Shown here: positions 40,602 through 48,945 of the stretch, one piece after another
Numbering within the stretch: position 1 is the first letter of the stretch
How the letters are laid out: the number at the start of each line of letters is the position of its first letter
Assembly: GCF_030524025.1 (NCBI RefSeq)
Contig: NZ_JAUNHI010000015.1
Span: 1-61,226, forward strand
Origin: Actinomyces sp.
GTDB lineage: Bacteria; Actinomycetota; Actinomycetes; Actinomycetales; Actinomycetaceae
Length of the DNA: 61,226 nucleotides
Direction: 5' to 3'
The notes under the pieces: model-generated
Seen by the model: the letters and a program-made list of their open reading frames with translations, nothing else
What the model was told of the DNA's origin: nothing
Database searches by the model: none
Made by a program: the position numbers and the translations under genes

Positions 40602-41699
40602 TCACGTGGCGCCGTCGTGTCGTTGGATCGCTGCCATGTGTCGCTGGACAGTGCGTAGGGAGACGTCACCGAGCCGGTCGCGGATCTGGGTGCTCGTGGC
40701 CGCTGGGTTGTCGCGCAGCACGGCGGCGACGCGCTCCCGCGTGGATGGCTGCGGGGCCGCCACCACGGGTGCCGCGACCTCAAGCGCAACCGGCTGCGCA
40801 GTGGGTGCGGCGGCCGGCGGGCGCGCTTCCGTACCGGAGTGCCGCACCCGCCCGGCGCTGTCGCTGCTGCCCGTCGCCGTCGCAGCACCCGTGACACCCC
40901 GGCTGTCGCACAGCGGCGTACCGGTGCTGGACTGGTTGGCGATGTCGGCGACCTGCTGACGCCACCACGACAGGTCACGGTTCTGAGCAGCAGGCGACGT
41001 CGCCGCCATGTGACGCAGCAGGTCGCGTCGAGCACGCAGCTCACGACGCCTCACCGACGGCCTGCCACTGGTGTCCGCCTGGGCGAGCGCCAGGTTGAGG
41101 GTCAGCCTCGAGGTTCGTGCCTGCCGTCGAGCCGGGCGGGCGTCGGCGGCAGCGCGGGTGCCGACGATCGACAGATGCCACAGGCAGGCGGCCAGGAGCG
41201 GCAGGACCAGGCGCACGGCTGCCGCCTGGACCCCGACGTGACCGAGCTGCCAGGAGGCCGACGCGACACCCGACGCCGCCGACGCGAACCAGGTCAGGGC
41301 CATCTCCAGGTGCCCGCCGCGTCCGGTGATGACAGCCTCGCGTGCCTGGAGGGCAAGGACGATCACCGCCAGGTCGATGACCGACCCGATTCCCCAGGAC
41401 ATGGGTGCTGACAGTGCTGCGGTGGCACGCAGGAGCTCGGCCAGGCCCTCCACGGATGCTGCTGTGGCACCCAGGGCGACGGCAGCGGTCAGGGCAGTCG
41501 TCGGTGACGACAGTGTCGCGACGTCTGTCGCGGCGCCAGGTCGCGCCGGGTGTTGCCGCCAGCGGCGGGGTCTGTCCTCGGGCTGGCCAGCACCGTGAGG
41601 GGCCGTCCAGCCCGGGCGTGCGCTGGGCCAGGTCCGGGCGTTCTTGACGTGCAACGCCTGGATGCGGTCGGTGGGGCCGCCGGTGTGAGAGGCGCTCAT
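40602..41699 (-). CDS. DUF2637-like membrane protein with C-terminal helix-turn-helix
   Basis: A 365-residue protein. Four hydrophobic segments between about residues 70 and 180 (IGSVIDLAVIVLALQAREAV, VRLVLPLLAACLWHLSIVG) are followed by a long Ala/Thr/Arg-rich linker and a helix-turn-helix (ERVAAVLRDNPAATSTQIRD). DUF2637 proteins of Streptomyces plasmids have the same order (membrane part, then basic tail) and are linked to plasmid spread. The N-terminal 60 residues look disordered. Its ATG overlaps the stop of the M41-type gene (ATGA). Confidence 0.6.
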   Translation of the reverse strand: MSASHTGGPTDRIQALHVKNARTWPSARPGWTAPHGAGQPEDRPRRWRQHPARPGAATDVATLSSPTTALTAAVALGATAASVEGLAELLRATAALSAPMSWGIGSVIDLAVIVLALQAREAVITGRGGHLEMALTWFASAASGVASASWQLGHVGVQAAAVRLVLPLLAACLWHLSIVGTRAAADARPARRQARTSRLTLNLALAQADTSGRPSVRRRELRARRDLLRHMAATSPAAQNRDLSWWRQQVADIANQSSTGTPLCDSRGVTGAATATGSSDSAGRVRHSGTEARPPAAAPTAQPVALEVAAPVVAAPQPSTRERVAAVLRDNPAATSTQIRDRLGDVSLRTVQRHMAAIQRHDGAT

Positions 41700-42544
41700 G
41701 ATGCGGCACCACCGTCGTGGGCCTCCTGAGGTGCGAGAATCTCCCGGACCTCCTGGCCAGTTAGGGCACGCCGTTTGACAAGGGCCCTGGCGAGGGTGTC
41801 GACCTGGCCGGGGTGGCCAGCAACGATCCTCTGGGCGCGGTTGCGTGCCGCCGACACTGCCTGGGTGATAGCCAGCGGACCATCGATACCATCCGGAACA
41901 AATCCGGTGGAGATGAGGGCGGCAGCATGCTCCTCAGCGGCACGGACGTCATCCTGCGCGCCGTCATGGCGCCGCCCCTCGGTCTGGTCGAGGACATTCG
42001 CCGCCACTGCGATGGTCAGATGGTCCCACAGGTCCGGGCCCTTTCCACGGGACGGCAGGGGCGGAACATACTCGACACACCCACCCCGGTTCCTGGCGGG
42101 AAGGATCTCGGCCCCGATGATGGTGTGTCCCAGGGCCCAGGCCGTGACCGCATGGGCGGCCTCGTGACGGGCCCGGTCCTTGTCGCTCAGGCGGTTCGAC
42201 TTGAGCCATTGGTCCCAGGTCGGACGCAGCCTACGCGCCAGAGCCTCGACGTCCTCACCAGGGGAGGCCTGAGCCTCAACCCACCTGCGGAATCCCGTGT
42301 CCTCACTGGAGAGGACGGCGATCCCGGTCGGTGAGGACGTGGCCCGCTCGACCACGTGTGGCCGTGACGGCAGCGCTAGGCCGACGAGAAGCGCTGCCGC
42401 AGTGATGGCGGTGGCAGTCCAGGCCTTCTCGCTGGTGTCGAGCCTCGAGAACGCCGCCAGCGCGGTGGGGCCAGCGATCCACAGCGCGCTAACGGCTGCT
42501 CCGTAGATCACTCCACGGGCCAAGGTGCCGGCGAGGTCGGTCAT
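41696..42544 (-). CDS. Free-standing M41 (FtsH-type) metallopeptidase domain
   Basis: A 282-residue protein. Two membrane helices (GVIYGAAVSALWIAGPTALA and ATAITAAALLVGLALPS) precede a soluble domain with the zinc motif HEAAH at residues 127-131 and GAQDDVRAAEE, which supplies the third ligand in FtsH. The AAA ATPase domain normally fused to this peptidase is absent. It may cleave membrane or regulatory proteins without ATP-driven unfolding, or depend on a host AAA protein. Placed between the DUF2637-like gene and the recombinase, with ATGA overlaps on both sides. Confidence 0.8.
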   Translation of the reverse strand: MTDLAGTLARGVIYGAAVSALWIAGPTALAAFSRLDTSEKAWTATAITAAALLVGLALPSRPHVVERATSSPTGIAVLSSEDTGFRRWVEAQASPGEDVEALARRLRPTWDQWLKSNRLSDKDRARHEAAHAVTAWALGHTIIGAEILPARNRGGCVEYVPPLPSRGKGPDLWDHLTIAVAANVLDQTEGRRHDGAQDDVRAAEEHAAALISTGFVPDGIDGPLAITQAVSAARNRAQRIVAGHPGQVDTLARALVKRRALTGQEVREILAPQEAHDGGAAS

Positions 42545-43416
42545 CGTGTTTCCTTTCGTTCCTGGATCTCCCTGGCCAGGCGGGGGCCAACGGGTCTGGT
42601 GACGTGGGTGCGCAGCCGGTCATAGCGGGCGGTCTGGGCGCTGGACGAGTGGCGGGCGGCGATCATGACCTCACGCTCGGGAACGCCCGCGTCCAGGGCC
42701 AGGGTGATGAAGCTTGTGCGCAACCCGTACGGGGTCACCGCGGGGAGTCCGGTGGCGTTGAGGAGACGGAGGAGCCGGTTTCGCTCAGCGGCCTTGGTCC
42801 AGGGGCGGCCGGTGCGGGGGTTGAGAAGGAGCGTGCCGCGTCGCCGCCCTCCGGCAGCGGCCGTGAGGAGGCGTGCCGTGACGTCGGGGATGACCAGCCG
42901 CTCCCAGCCGAGCGTCTTGGTGGCTGTCACGGACAGGGTGGCCTGTCCGTCGTGGGAGCTGAGGTCCTCGACGCGCAGCCCCCGGGGCTCGCCGGGCCGC
43001 AGCCCGGACAGGGCCCACAGGTGGACGTGCGCGGCCAGCTCACCGCCGCACCAGTCCAGGGACGCGTCTAGAAGGTGGCCCAGATCAGCCCAGCCGAGCC
43101 AGGTCCGCTCCTCGCTGCGCCCGCGGGCCGGGCCGTGCACAAGCGCGGTTGGGTCGGCTTCAACGTGTCCCTCCTCCATGGCCCACCGGTAGAAGCCCCG
43201 CACGTGGGACAGGATCGTGCTGAGGGTTCTGGGACGCAGACCCTGCTCACGTCGGGAGGCAAGGTACTCCTCGAGGTCCTGGCGCGTAGCGTCCAGCAGG
43301 GGTGTTCCCCGGTCCGCGAGCCAGCCGGCCCAGGGGGCGAGGTCGAGGCGGTGGTTGTCTCTGGTCCTGCCCGCGAGGCGGGCAAGGAACTGCTCTGTCA
43401 GGCCTGCGTCGCGCAT
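42541..43416 (-). CDS. XerC/D-type tyrosine recombinase (second recombinase of the window)
   Basis: A 291-residue protein. The N-terminal SAM-like domain (LTEQFLARLAGRTRDNHRLD) and catalytic domain are complete. Arg is in LSGLRPGEPRGLRVEDL, Lys in TATKTLGWE, then TPYGLRTSFITLALDAGV, ARHSSSAQTARYDR. The histidine that opens the HxxR block is replaced by tyrosine; the later histidine and the nucleophilic tyrosine are kept. It sits beside one arm of the 5.1-kb inverted repeat, so inversion or excision of that segment is a possible job. AAGGA precedes the ATG at 43416. Confidence 0.85.
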   Translation of the reverse strand: MRDAGLTEQFLARLAGRTRDNHRLDLAPWAGWLADRGTPLLDATRQDLEEYLASRREQGLRPRTLSTILSHVRGFYRWAMEEGHVEADPTALVHGPARGRSEERTWLGWADLGHLLDASLDWCGGELAAHVHLWALSGLRPGEPRGLRVEDLSSHDGQATLSVTATKTLGWERLVIPDVTARLLTAAAGGRRRGTLLLNPRTGRPWTKAAERNRLLRLLNATGLPAVTPYGLRTSFITLALDAGVPEREVMIAARHSSSAQTARYDRLRTHVTRPVGPRLAREIQERKETR

Positions 43417-43442
43417 CGCGCGTTCCTTGTTGCCTAGCCTGC

Positions 43443-43565
43443 TCAGCCGCGGGTACCGCACTCGACGCAGTACCTGTTGTAACGGCGCTCCCCGCACACG
43501 CCGCATGTGTCGACGGTGCGGATGAGGGTCGCCTCGTGGAGACGCTTGAGCGTGGCCTCCGCCTG
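43443..43565. repeat. Inverted repeat, right copy
   Basis: Reverse-orientation partner of 38179-38301, identical over 123 bases. Confidence 0.85.
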
Positions 43566-43667
43566 TTCGGCGCTCATCGCTGCGGGTGCGACGCCCTCGC
43601 AGCACTCAACGAACGTGCTGTACGGGACCTGCTCTGAGAGCTCGTAGATCATGTTGATGATGTCCAC
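43443..43667 (-). CDS. Small zinc-ribbon protein, copy 2
   Basis: A 74-residue protein nearly identical to the gene at 38077 but on the other strand. The protein begins VDIINMIYELSEQVPYSTF and ends CVECGTRG. Differences are confined to the N-terminal part and a few residues (CCEG for CCKG, SAEQ for SDEQ). A box A element lies 45 bases upstream. It immediately precedes the recombinase gene and may be co-transcribed with it. Confidence 0.75.
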   Translation of the reverse strand: MDIINMIYELSEQVPYSTFVECCEGVAPAAMSAEQAEATLKRLHEATLIRTVDTCGVCGERRYNRYCVECGTRG

Positions 43668-43711
43668 CGAAGGAGTTCCTTCCTGAGTCAGCCACCGGAT
43701 GTGCCGTTGCC

Positions 43712-43726
43712 CCAGCAGTGGACGGA
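43712..43726 (-). promoter_or_regulatory. Box A element
   Basis: Minus-strand TCCGTCCACTGCTGG. It corresponds to the box at 38026 in the other copy of the duplicated unit. Confidence 0.55.
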
Positions 43727-43790
43727 CAACGCATGCCCAACCGCCGGCTGCATCTGGGCATGCCATGGACTGGCTGCGCCGTTCGGGCTC

Positions 43791-44720
43791 TCACGCGGTG
43801 TCGGGCGTGCTGTCCCCGGTGAGGTTCCGCAGGTCGTTGGCGAGCGCCTCGAGGGTGTCGCGTGCATGGGCGAGCTGGTCGACCAGGTGTTGGAGCTCGG
43901 CGGGGGAGTCCAGGCGCTCAAGCGTCTTGAGCAGGTCGACTGCCTGGGTCAGGCGCTCCGGTGTGGCCGTGAGGTCCCTGTAGTCGCCCCAGTGCGTGAT
44001 GCGCAGGCCCAGGTGCTGCTCGAGGGCCTCCAGGCTCGCCAGCCGCTCCTCCTGAGCGGGTGTCAGCGTGGGGCGCTGTCGGGACAGGCGGTCGAGACGC
44101 TCACGCTCCCGGGCCAGCTGCTGGTGGACGAGCGCCTGGACCTCCTCGTCGCGCTCTTGCCGTGCCAGCGTGTCGAGGCGGGCCATGAGGGACCGCACCG
44201 CCCACCAGGGCGGCTGGTGGTCACGCTTCGTGGCGGCCTTGACGATGATGCGCATGCGGCGCCCGCGCGCAGTGCGTGGAAGCACCATGAGCCCCCAGCC
44301 GTCGGGGACCTCCTCTGCGGGGACGACGTCGGTAGAGGGGGCGACGACGTACCAGGCGTGACAAGCATCCGCCCAGGCGTCGGCCTTGCCGGCGTGGTCG
44401 AGCTCGCTGCGCCAGTCGGCGCGGGAGACCTTGAGCTCGTGTCCGACCAAGATGCGTCCCGACGTGGAGGTGAATCCCGCGTACAGGGCGTCGCAACGAC
44501 GGTTACCGGCCCCGCTCCAGGTGCCGTTGACGCTGACCTCGTGGGCGAAGATCCCACCACCGCTGGCCCCGGTGCGCGCGGGGGGCATGTAGTGGCTGCG
44601 CAGCGCCGCCAGGAGCTGCGGTGTGCTCACCTCGCCGCCGGGGAGCACGCCGCTGGCAACCGTCTGCTCCCCAGGACCTCTTCTGGTCCGCTGCGTTGGT
44701 GTTGAGCTCTGACGATCCAT
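43791..44720 (-). CDS. MmcB-like PD-(D/E)XK nuclease-fold protein
   Basis: A 309-residue protein. After a disordered start, the fold has GAGNRRCDALYAGFTSTSG, VGHELKVSRADWRSELD and DACHAWYVVAP, which give the Asp, Glu-x-Lys pattern of a PD-(D/E)XK core like MmcB DNA-repair proteins. The C-terminal half is a coiled coil (QERDEEVQALVHQQLARER, PAELQHLVDQLAHARDTLE). The role is unproven; DNA repair or cutting during transfer is possible. The ATG at 44720 directly follows box A. Divergent from the FtsK-like gene. Confidence 0.65.
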   Translation of the reverse strand: MDRQSSTPTQRTRRGPGEQTVASGVLPGGEVSTPQLLAALRSHYMPPARTGASGGGIFAHEVSVNGTWSGAGNRRCDALYAGFTSTSGRILVGHELKVSRADWRSELDHAGKADAWADACHAWYVVAPSTDVVPAEEVPDGWGLMVLPRTARGRRMRIIVKAATKRDHQPPWWAVRSLMARLDTLARQERDEEVQALVHQQLARERERLDRLSRQRPTLTPAQEERLASLEALEQHLGLRITHWGDYRDLTATPERLTQAVDLLKTLERLDSPAELQHLVDQLAHARDTLEALANDLRNLTGDSTPDTA

Positions 44721-44721
44721 G

Positions 44722-44739
44722 CCACCAGTGGTGGACGGA
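44722..44739 (-). promoter_or_regulatory. Box A element with inverted repeat
   Basis: Minus-strand TCCGTCCACCACTGGTGG, where CCACCA and TGGTGG form an inverted repeat around one base. The start codon at 44720 is one base away. It may serve the divergent gene too. Confidence 0.55.
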
Positions 44740-44779
44740 CCCGTGCCCTGACGGGACCTCGCCGTGTCAGTTGTGGGGT

Positions 44780-46546
44780 GTGGATGATCAGTATGAGAGC
44801 CCTCCGGCGGTGGGTAGTCGCGTGAGCGTCCAGCCCGTTGCGCTGCCCGACGGCTTCGACCCCGACCAGCACTACCAGGCCTTCGAGTCGGCTGTCGCCG
44901 CGCGTCTGGGCGAGCGCCTGGGCGGCACATGGAGGCTCGTCGGCGTCGACGTGGGTGAGGGACGAGCCTACTTCTCCACCGGAGTCGAGGTCGCCAGCAT
45001 CAGCGACACGCGGGTGGTGGTGCTGCCCGACACGGTCCGCCCCTCCGACGGGGCCGCCCAGGCGGCGCTCCTGGCGGACATGTACGAGGCCCGCCACCCG
45101 GGCCAGGGGTGGGTCATGGTCGACTTCGACCCCTACGGGCACCGCGCCACCATGGGGCGCCTGGACGCCGAGGAGCTGCGGGCCCGCGAGGCGCTGGCCA
45201 CGGCCCTAGGAGTCAGGCCCTGGGATGTCAAGATCACCCGCGCCAGCCAGGGCGGCTTCGACGTCCACCTTCCAGCCTCCTACTCGGCCTCCCGCCACGA
45301 CACCCGCATCGACGAGGCAGTCACGACGGCTATCGGTAGACCGGGCTGGTACTTCACGGTCGACGCCCAGGCCCTGACCATGCAGGTGCGCGCCGGCGCC
45401 CTGCCCACCTTCCCCGACCGCGTCCCCTACCCGTTCGACGCCCCCGCACACGACATCTGGTCGATCCCCCTCGGCCTCGCCCTCGGCTCCGGGGGCACCC
45501 CGAACCGAGAGCTCGCGATCGGCTTCGACGACGTCCCAGGGCTGCTGTCCACCGGCACCGCAGGCAGCGGCAAGTCCGTGGGCCTCAACACCATCATCAC
45601 CGGCGCCCTGCTGCGCGGGTGGGAGCTCGTGGTCGTCGACGCCCCGCACAAGGCAGTGGACTTCCTGTGGTGCAAGGACTTCTGCCGACCCGGTGGGTGG
45701 GGGTGCGACTCCAGGGAGCAGGCACTGACCGTTCTCGACCTGGTCTACGAGCGCGGTCAGACCATTGCCCGCCTGCTCAAGGAGCATCGAGCTCAGAAGG
45801 TCACCGACCTGCCCGAGCACCTGCGCCCAGCCCCCGTGCTCATCGTGATCGACGAGGCGACGGCCCTGTTCATGCTTGAGCCAGTGCCCAAGGGCATTCC
45901 CAAGGACCACCCGCTCGTGATCGACGCGCTGAACGAGAACCTGGTCACCCAGACGCTCATCAAGCGGGTGTCCACCATCCCGGCGGAGATGCGTTTCGCA
46001 GGTCTGAGAGTGGTCATCTCCACCCAGATGGCTCAGGCCAAGACCGGGTTTGACGGCCCGCTCAAGGCCAACCTGTCCCATCGGGTCCTGTGGGGAGCCA
46101 ACCCTTCCGAGTCTGCCCGAGGCTTCGCCCTGAGCAACCCCAGGGACGTACCCCACGTGCCCGAGTGGATCCGTGCCGACGGGGCCGCGGCCAGGGGCAC
46201 CGGCGTCGCCGAGCTCGAGGGCCAGCCCTCGGCGGTGGTCAAGGGCTACTTCGCCACCACCGACGAGATGCGTGAGCGCCTGATCGCCGCCGGTGTGCCG
46301 CAGTGTACCGATCCCGAGCCCACCGCTGCACAGGTCGCCGCCCACACCCCGAGCCTGGATGACACGGCCGGGACCGACGACGCACTGACCTCCCGCCTGG
46401 CGACCGAGGGCGGCTTCGGTGACCCAGGGGGTGACAGCGGGCGGCTGCGGGGTGCTGCCCGGGCCGCTCACGAGCTCGCTGTCGGTGCCGCCGCAGCCAG
46501 GAGGGCCGCGCACCAGCACCCCGCGGCAGAACAGGAGGCGCAGTGA
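44780..46546 (+). CDS. FtsK/SpoIIIE-like DNA translocase (soluble form)
   Basis: A 588-residue protein with Walker A LLSTGTAGSGKSVGLN near residue 259, VVVDAPHKAVDFLW, Walker B VLIVIDEATALFML near residue 353 and VVISTQMAQAKTG. It lacks the N-terminal membrane segments of the first FtsK-type protein. The N-terminal third (FDPDQHYQAFESAVAARLGE) is unknown. Proteins of this build in actinobacterial ICEs move DNA between cells or act in replication. The GTG at 44780 was chosen; a GTG at SVQPVALPDG further in is an alternative. Confidence 0.8.
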   Translation: MDDQYESPPAVGSRVSVQPVALPDGFDPDQHYQAFESAVAARLGERLGGTWRLVGVDVGEGRAYFSTGVEVASISDTRVVVLPDTVRPSDGAAQAALLADMYEARHPGQGWVMVDFDPYGHRATMGRLDAEELRAREALATALGVRPWDVKITRASQGGFDVHLPASYSASRHDTRIDEAVTTAIGRPGWYFTVDAQALTMQVRAGALPTFPDRVPYPFDAPAHDIWSIPLGLALGSGGTPNRELAIGFDDVPGLLSTGTAGSGKSVGLNTIITGALLRGWELVVVDAPHKAVDFLWCKDFCRPGGWGCDSREQALTVLDLVYERGQTIARLLKEHRAQKVTDLPEHLRPAPVLIVIDEATALFMLEPVPKGIPKDHPLVIDALNENLVTQTLIKRVSTIPAEMRFAGLRVVISTQMAQAKTGFDGPLKANLSHRVLWGANPSESARGFALSNPRDVPHVPEWIRADGAAARGTGVAELEGQPSAVVKGYFATTDEMRERLIAAGVPQCTDPEPTAAQVAAHTPSLDDTAGTDDALTSRLATEGGFGDPGGDSGRLRGAARAAHELAVGAAAARRAAHQHPAAEQEAQ

Positions 46547-47112
46547 CCAACCCACTGACGCTCGAGGCGTGTGTCGCCCACGCGCTCACCCGCAGCGGCT
46601 ACACCGCCGGACGCGTCGACGAGGCGGTGCGTACCCAGTGGGGGACACTGCCCGCCGACTCACGCCACCGGATCCTCCAGGCCATCCGAACCCACCTGAA
46701 GGCCCCACACAGAGGGCGTGAGGCGGCCCGGTGGCACAACCTGGAGGCCTGGGGGAGCCGGCACCTCGGGGACCCCACCGTGGGGTCTCCGGCCCTGGAG
46801 GGGACGCTCCTGCCCGCAGGCGTGCGCGCGGTCCTGGACGGCCGCGCACAGGAGCAGGCAGAACACGTGTGGGCTGACCTCGCCCAGGCGTGGCCTCAGC
46901 TGATGACCGCCACCAGGCAGGTCGTCCTGGCCTGCATGGCGGACCACGACGACCCACACCTGGCTGCCTACGCCCAGGCGGACCCCGTGGCCACCCGCAG
47001 GGTCATCCGTCTGCTGGCCCGCACCGGCCGCGCCCGACAGGCCAACCGGCTCCAGAGGCTCGCACGAGGAGGCTGCGGGCAGGCGGGGGCGTCCGTCCAC
47101 CACCGCAGGTGA
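46543..47112 (+). CDS. Hypothetical protein
   Basis: A 189-residue basic, helical protein (LEACVAHALTRSGYTAGRVD, PQLMTATRQVVLACMADHDD, ATRRVIRLLARTGRARQANR). No family recognised. The GTG overlaps the FtsK-like stop (GTGA), and its own stop overlaps the next GTG, so the three genes form one coupled unit. It may be an adaptor or DNA-binding partner for the translocase. Confidence 0.6.
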   Translation: MTNPLTLEACVAHALTRSGYTAGRVDEAVRTQWGTLPADSRHRILQAIRTHLKAPHRGREAARWHNLEAWGSRHLGDPTVGSPALEGTLLPAGVRAVLDGRAQEQAEHVWADLAQAWPQLMTATRQVVLACMADHDDPHLAAYAQADPVATRRVIRLLARTGRARQANRLQRLARGGCGQAGASVHHRR

Positions 47113-47627
47113 CCGTCTCCACCTCACCCGCCTCGGGAGGCCCCGTGATCCTGCACATCAGCCCAACGGACCTGGCGGCCCTGCTCGCGGCGGGTGCGCC
47201 TCACACGGCGTCGCGGTACCTGGCGCGCGTGCTCTCCCTGCCCGCGCCGTCGCGGGCACCTGGGCAGGCGCGTCTCATGGGCGACCCCAGAGGGGTCGCC
47301 GCAGTCCTGGCGGCCCTGCTCGCCCCACGCTGCTTGCTGCGCATCGCCGACACGGCCGTGGCAGTCGGCGCCACCGTCACGGTGACCGTGGTGCGTTGCG
47401 GCACCCAGGACGTCTTCCACGTCGTCGCCGACGACGCCGACCCCGCCACGGTGGCGGTGCGGGCCCTGACCGCCGAGCTCGGCGGGCGCGACCACCTGCG
47501 GCTCACGCTCGGCCGCTGGACGCCCAGCGGCGAGGCAGAGCACCAGATCCTCGTGGACGCGGCCGACCTGGCGGAGGTGGCGGCCGACCTGCTCGGCCTC
47601 GACGGAACGCCCGCAACCACCCGCTGA
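47109..47627 (+). CDS. Hypothetical protein
   Basis: A 172-residue protein. It begins VTVSTSPASGGPVILHISPT; the GTG overlaps the previous stop (GTGA). The body alternates strands and helices (LLRIADTAVAVGATVTVTVV, DVFHVVADDADPATVAVRAL, LRLTLGRWTPSGEAEHQILV), an alpha/beta layout like small effector or chaperone domains. No function can be assigned. Last gene of the FtsK-like unit. Confidence 0.55.
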   Translation: MTVSTSPASGGPVILHISPTDLAALLAAGAPHTASRYLARVLSLPAPSRAPGQARLMGDPRGVAAVLAALLAPRCLLRIADTAVAVGATVTVTVVRCGTQDVFHVVADDADPATVAVRALTAELGGRDHLRLTLGRWTPSGEAEHQILVDAADLAEVAADLLGLDGTPATTR

Positions 47628-47636
47628 CGGGTGTCC

Positions 47637-47651
47637 CCCGACCACTGCCGG
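47637..47651 (+). promoter_or_regulatory. Box A element
   Basis: CCCGACCACTGCCGG shortly after the previous stop and 31 bases before the ATG at 47683. Confidence 0.55.
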
Positions 47652-47682
47652 GGCGTCAAGGACCCCAAGCGAAGGAACACAC

Positions 47683-48180
47683 ATGAGCACCATCATCGAG
47701 GCGGGGCAGAAGGTCCCACCTGGCCCCGTGTACCTGGCAGTGCGCGACACAGTCGGGGACCTGATGGTCCTGGACTCACCTGCCGAGGTCATCGCCCACC
47801 TCGAGCCGGATTACCCGAGGCAGGCCGCCGCTGGCCAGGTAGCTGCGTACCTCGCGCGGCACAAACTGGCCCGGCGGCTCGTCGCGGCCGCCACCGACCG
47901 CGCCTGGGCCGCCGCCGACATCGCGCTCCTGACCGACCAGGAGCGCTACGCGCTGTCGGCGAGGGGTGCCCGCGCCGTCACCGAGATCCGGCAGTGGGAG
48001 CACGGGGCTCCCCTGTACGTGGTGGCGACCCACCACAGCCCTTACACACGGGCACCGCTCCCGGACGGCAACGTCCTGGCGATCGACCCCGCCACCGAGA
48101 CCATGCTGGTGGCGTCCATCGCCGACGCCGGACTCATCGACGCCGTCGACGTCCAGCCCGGCACCGTCTGGGGGCGATGA
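47683..48180 (+). CDS. Hypothetical protein
   Basis: A 165-residue protein, MSTIIEAGQKVPPGPVYLAV. Helical core (VAAYLARHKLARRLVAAATD) and beta-like end (LAIDPATETMLVASIADAGL). GAAGGAAC precedes the ATG. No family known. It leads the gene series with the tagged proteins at 48-50 kb. Confidence 0.6.
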   Translation: MSTIIEAGQKVPPGPVYLAVRDTVGDLMVLDSPAEVIAHLEPDYPRQAAAGQVAAYLARHKLARRLVAAATDRAWAAADIALLTDQERYALSARGARAVTEIRQWEHGAPLYVVATHHSPYTRAPLPDGNVLAIDPATETMLVASIADAGLIDAVDVQPGTVWGR

Positions 48181-48205
48181 GCCCCACCTCCCTGGGGTCC
48201 ACAGC

Positions 48206-48231
48206 GTGGGTTTCCCCGCACAGAGAAGGGC
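48206..48231 (+). promoter_or_regulatory. Box D leader element
   Basis: GGGTTTCCCCGCACAGAGAA followed by GGGC and the ATG at 48232. It matches the leaders at 30107 and 56127. The AGAAGGG part could also act as ribosome site. Confidence 0.5.
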
Positions 48232-48945
48232 ATGAGTACCTACGACGAGAACCAGCACCCCCGAGGCGCCGACGGCAAGTGGACCCGACGCCCCCCGTCC
48301 CCGCCGGCGACGGCGCTGACCGAGACCAGGCGCAGGGTGCTGATCGCCCGTGGGGGCGATCTGCTGGTCTCCCAGCTGCTGATCTCCTACATGATGGACG
48401 CCCACGGCCGGGACCTGGGTGCCGGGGACGACGTCGAGGTCCGGTGCCCCGCGTACAACGCCTACCTGCCGGACACGCCCGCACGTGTGACCGTCAGGGG
48501 CGGCCTGGTGTGCCGCACCCCCGACCAGTCGCACGGTCAGTTCGCGGTACGTGACAGGGCCCGCCTCATCGCCCGCGGCGGCGCCCACGCCCAGGTCTAT
48601 GCCGCCTCGAGCGCCGACGTCTACGACGACGCCCAGGCCGACCTGCACAAGGGTGCGACCGGCTACCTGTACGGGGCTGCAGGGGTGGTGCGGGCCCGAG
48701 CGGGCAGCACCGTGTACGCGTGGACAGGCACCGTACATGCCCAGGCGGGGTCCACGGTGTGGCTCATGGGACCCGACGTCACCCTTGACGCTGAGGACGG
48801 CGCCCGCGTGGGTGACGGCAAGGACTCCCCGCTGGAACGCGCAGTTGCCAGCACACCGGACCACGACATCTTCAGAGACCACCGCCTCAGCGCCGAGGAA
48901 GGCGTATACGACCCTGAGCCCCGCTACCCGGGAGGCTGGCGGTGA
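48232..48945 (+). CDS. HPRG-tagged protein with a parallel beta-helix-like region
   Basis: A 237-residue protein. The tag is MSTYDENQHPRGADGKWTRR. From about residue 100 the sequence is a string of short beta repeats with regular Ala/Gly/Val spacing (RARLIARGGAHAQVYAASSA, DVYDDAQADLHKGATGYLYG, GTVHAQAGSTVWLMGPDVTL), as in a left-handed or bactofilin-like beta-helix. This could make a rod or adhesive spike, or a scaffold. The ATG sits at the end of box D. Followed without a gap by two further tagged genes. Confidence 0.65.
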   Translation: MSTYDENQHPRGADGKWTRRPPSPPATALTETRRRVLIARGGDLLVSQLLISYMMDAHGRDLGAGDDVEVRCPAYNAYLPDTPARVTVRGGLVCRTPDQSHGQFAVRDRARLIARGGAHAQVYAASSADVYDDAQADLHKGATGYLYGAAGVVRARAGSTVYAWTGTVHAQAGSTVWLMGPDVTLDAEDGARVGDGKDSPLERAVASTPDHDIFRDHRLSAEEGVYDPEPRYPGGWR

